The notes under the pieces: generated by a model
Databases searched by the model: none
What the model was told of the DNA's origin: nothing
Seen by the model: only the letters and a program-made list of their open reading frames with translations
Shown: positions 12,896-13,726 of the stretch, one piece after another
How the letters are laid out: each line of letters starts with the position of its first letter
How positions within the stretch are numbered: the stretch's first letter is position 1
DNA from: Methanobacteriota archaeon
GTDB lineage: Archaea; Thermoplasmatota; Thermoplasmata; RBG-16-68-12
Assembly: GCA_005878415.1 (NCBI GenBank)
Contig: VBMM01000069.1
Location: 1-13,726, forward strand
DNA: 13,726 nt
Reading direction: 5' to 3'
Position numbers and translations under genes: made by a program

Positions 12896-13726
12896 ATGGC
12901 CCGGGACTTCTTCACGATGGATGATTTCGACCTCTCGGGCCGCACGGTCCTGCTCCGCGTCGACATCAATTCCCCGATCAATCCGGCGACGGGTCAGCTG
13001 CTGAACGACGCGCGGATCCGGGAGCATCTGACCACGATCCGGGAGCTGCGTCGTTCGAAGGTCGCGCTCCTCGCCCATCAGTCCCGGCCCGGGAAGGACG
13101 ACTTCACGAGCCTCGAGGTCCACGCGGAACGGATCGGTACCCTCCTCGGCCGGCCCGTCCGGTTCGTGCCGAGCCTGTTCGGACGGCCCGCGGTCGAGGC
13201 CATCCAGGGGATGCGCGTCGGGGACGTCGTCGTCCTGGAGAACACGCGCTTCTACTCGGAGGAGGAAGCCCTCGCGGACGCGAAGCTCGAGAAGATGGCG
13301 ACGACGCACATCGTGCAGCGCCTCGCGCCGCTCGCGGAGTACTTCGTGCTCGACGCGTTCGCCGCGGCCCACCGAGCCCAGCCGAGCCTCGTCGGGTTCT
13401 GTGAGGTCCTGCCCTCCATGGCGGGTCGCGTCATGGAGCGGGAACTCACGATGCTCGCCCGGGCGGTCCAGGACCCCGCACGGCCCAAGGTCGCCCACCT
13501 CGGCGGCGTCAAGGCGGACGACTCGATCGCCGTCGCGAGGCACATGCTCGAGAAAGGGATCGTGGACAAGATCCTCACGTCGGGCGGCGTCGCGAACCTC
13601 TTCCTCGATGCGTCGGGGATCGATCCCGGCCCGCCGACCACGGCATTCATGCGGAAGGAGGTGGACGACTACGATCCCCTGATCGTCGAATGCAAGGCGT
13701 TGCTCTCGACGTTCCGCGGTCGGATC
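12896..13726 (+). CDS. pgk: Phosphoglycerate kinase, archaeal type (first 277 codons; 3' end outside window)
   Basis: Glycolysis/gluconeogenesis enzyme, cytoplasmic: 1,3-bisphosphoglycerate + ADP to 3-phosphoglycerate + ATP. The N-terminal domain shows the family landmarks in order: TVLLRVDINSPI, the substrate-binding DARIREHL, LLAHQSRPGKDDF, VVLENTRFYSEEEA and YFVLDAFAAAHRAQPSLVGF. The beginning of the nucleotide-binding domain follows (AHLGGVKADDSIAVA, KILTSGGVANLFLDASG). Archaeal homologues are about 410 residues, so roughly the last third, including the glycine-rich ATP loop, is beyond the edge. ATG 12896 gives MARDFFTMDDFDLSG, the usual archaeal opening; ATG 12917 is an alternative. ATG 12870 is out of frame. 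Divergent from the DnaA-like gene, with no evident functional link. Confidence 0.95.
   Translation, partial: MARDFFTMDDFDLSGRTVLLRVDINSPINPATGQLLNDARIREHLTTIRELRRSKVALLAHQSRPGKDDFTSLEVHAERIGTLLGRPVRFVPSLFGRPAVEAIQGMRVGDVVVLENTRFYSEEEALADAKLEKMATTHIVQRLAPLAEYFVLDAFAAAHRAQPSLVGFCEVLPSMAGRVMERELTMLARAVQDPARPKVAHLGGVKADDSIAVARHMLEKGIVDKILTSGGVANLFLDASGIDPGPPTTAFMRKEVDDYDPLIVECKALLSTFRGRI

Noticed and set aside
1..13726. CRISPR array, insertion sequence, integrase or attachment site
   Set aside because: No regularly spaced repeats, transposase or integrase frames, or tRNA-end duplications were seen on either strand.

Overview
The window looks like archaeal chromosome, most likely from a GC-rich, uncultured Thermoplasmata-type euryarchaeon. 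This is inferred from gene content; no marker gene is present. The evidence is an archaeal-type phosphoglycerate kinase, a class III-signal (type IV) pilin, a KaiC/RadA-family ATPase, TATA-like promoter boxes, many CxxC zinc ribbons and a DnaA-like AAA+ ATPase joined to DUF835-type sequence. I see no rRNA, tRNA, CRISPR array, transposase or insertion sequence.

Left part (1-7156), cell-surface genes. A minus-strand surface-protein gene runs off the left edge (1-994). A divergent type IV pilin-like gene follows (1416-3014). Next comes about 1 kb with no convincing gene (3015-4062), then a full-length minus-strand paralogue of the first surface protein (4063-6870). The complete paralogue has a signal peptide, an exported beta-rich domain, CARDB-like and Ig-like domains, one membrane helix and a cytoplasmic tail with three zinc ribbons. 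Both paralogues start 6 bases after GGAGGT, and both carry the same spaced upstream block ending in a perfect TGTTCTC-N6-GAGAACA palindrome.

Middle part (7157-10707), zinc-ribbon and ATPase genes. A two-gene minus-strand unit encodes a KaiC-like ATPase (8365-9123) and a coiled-coil protein with two nearly identical C-terminal zinc ribbons (7157-8296). Divergent from it is a protein with three zinc ribbons and a helical-repeat tail (9208-10707). Similar ribbons thus occur on a membrane protein and on two soluble proteins next to an ATPase. A shared signalling or scaffold role is possible but is only inference.

Right part (10680-13726). A minus-strand gene encodes a bacterial-type DnaA AAA+ domain with no DnaA DNA-binding domain; it continues instead into DUF835-type sequence. 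The gene is damaged, or misassembled, in two places. A perfect 199-bp inverted copy of its own Walker A region (10798-10996 versus 11587-11785) replaces the middle of the DUF835 part and throws its end out of frame. Its conserved N-terminal domain also has no start codon in frame (12456-12758). Divergent from it is the first 277 codons of phosphoglycerate kinase, cut by the right edge.
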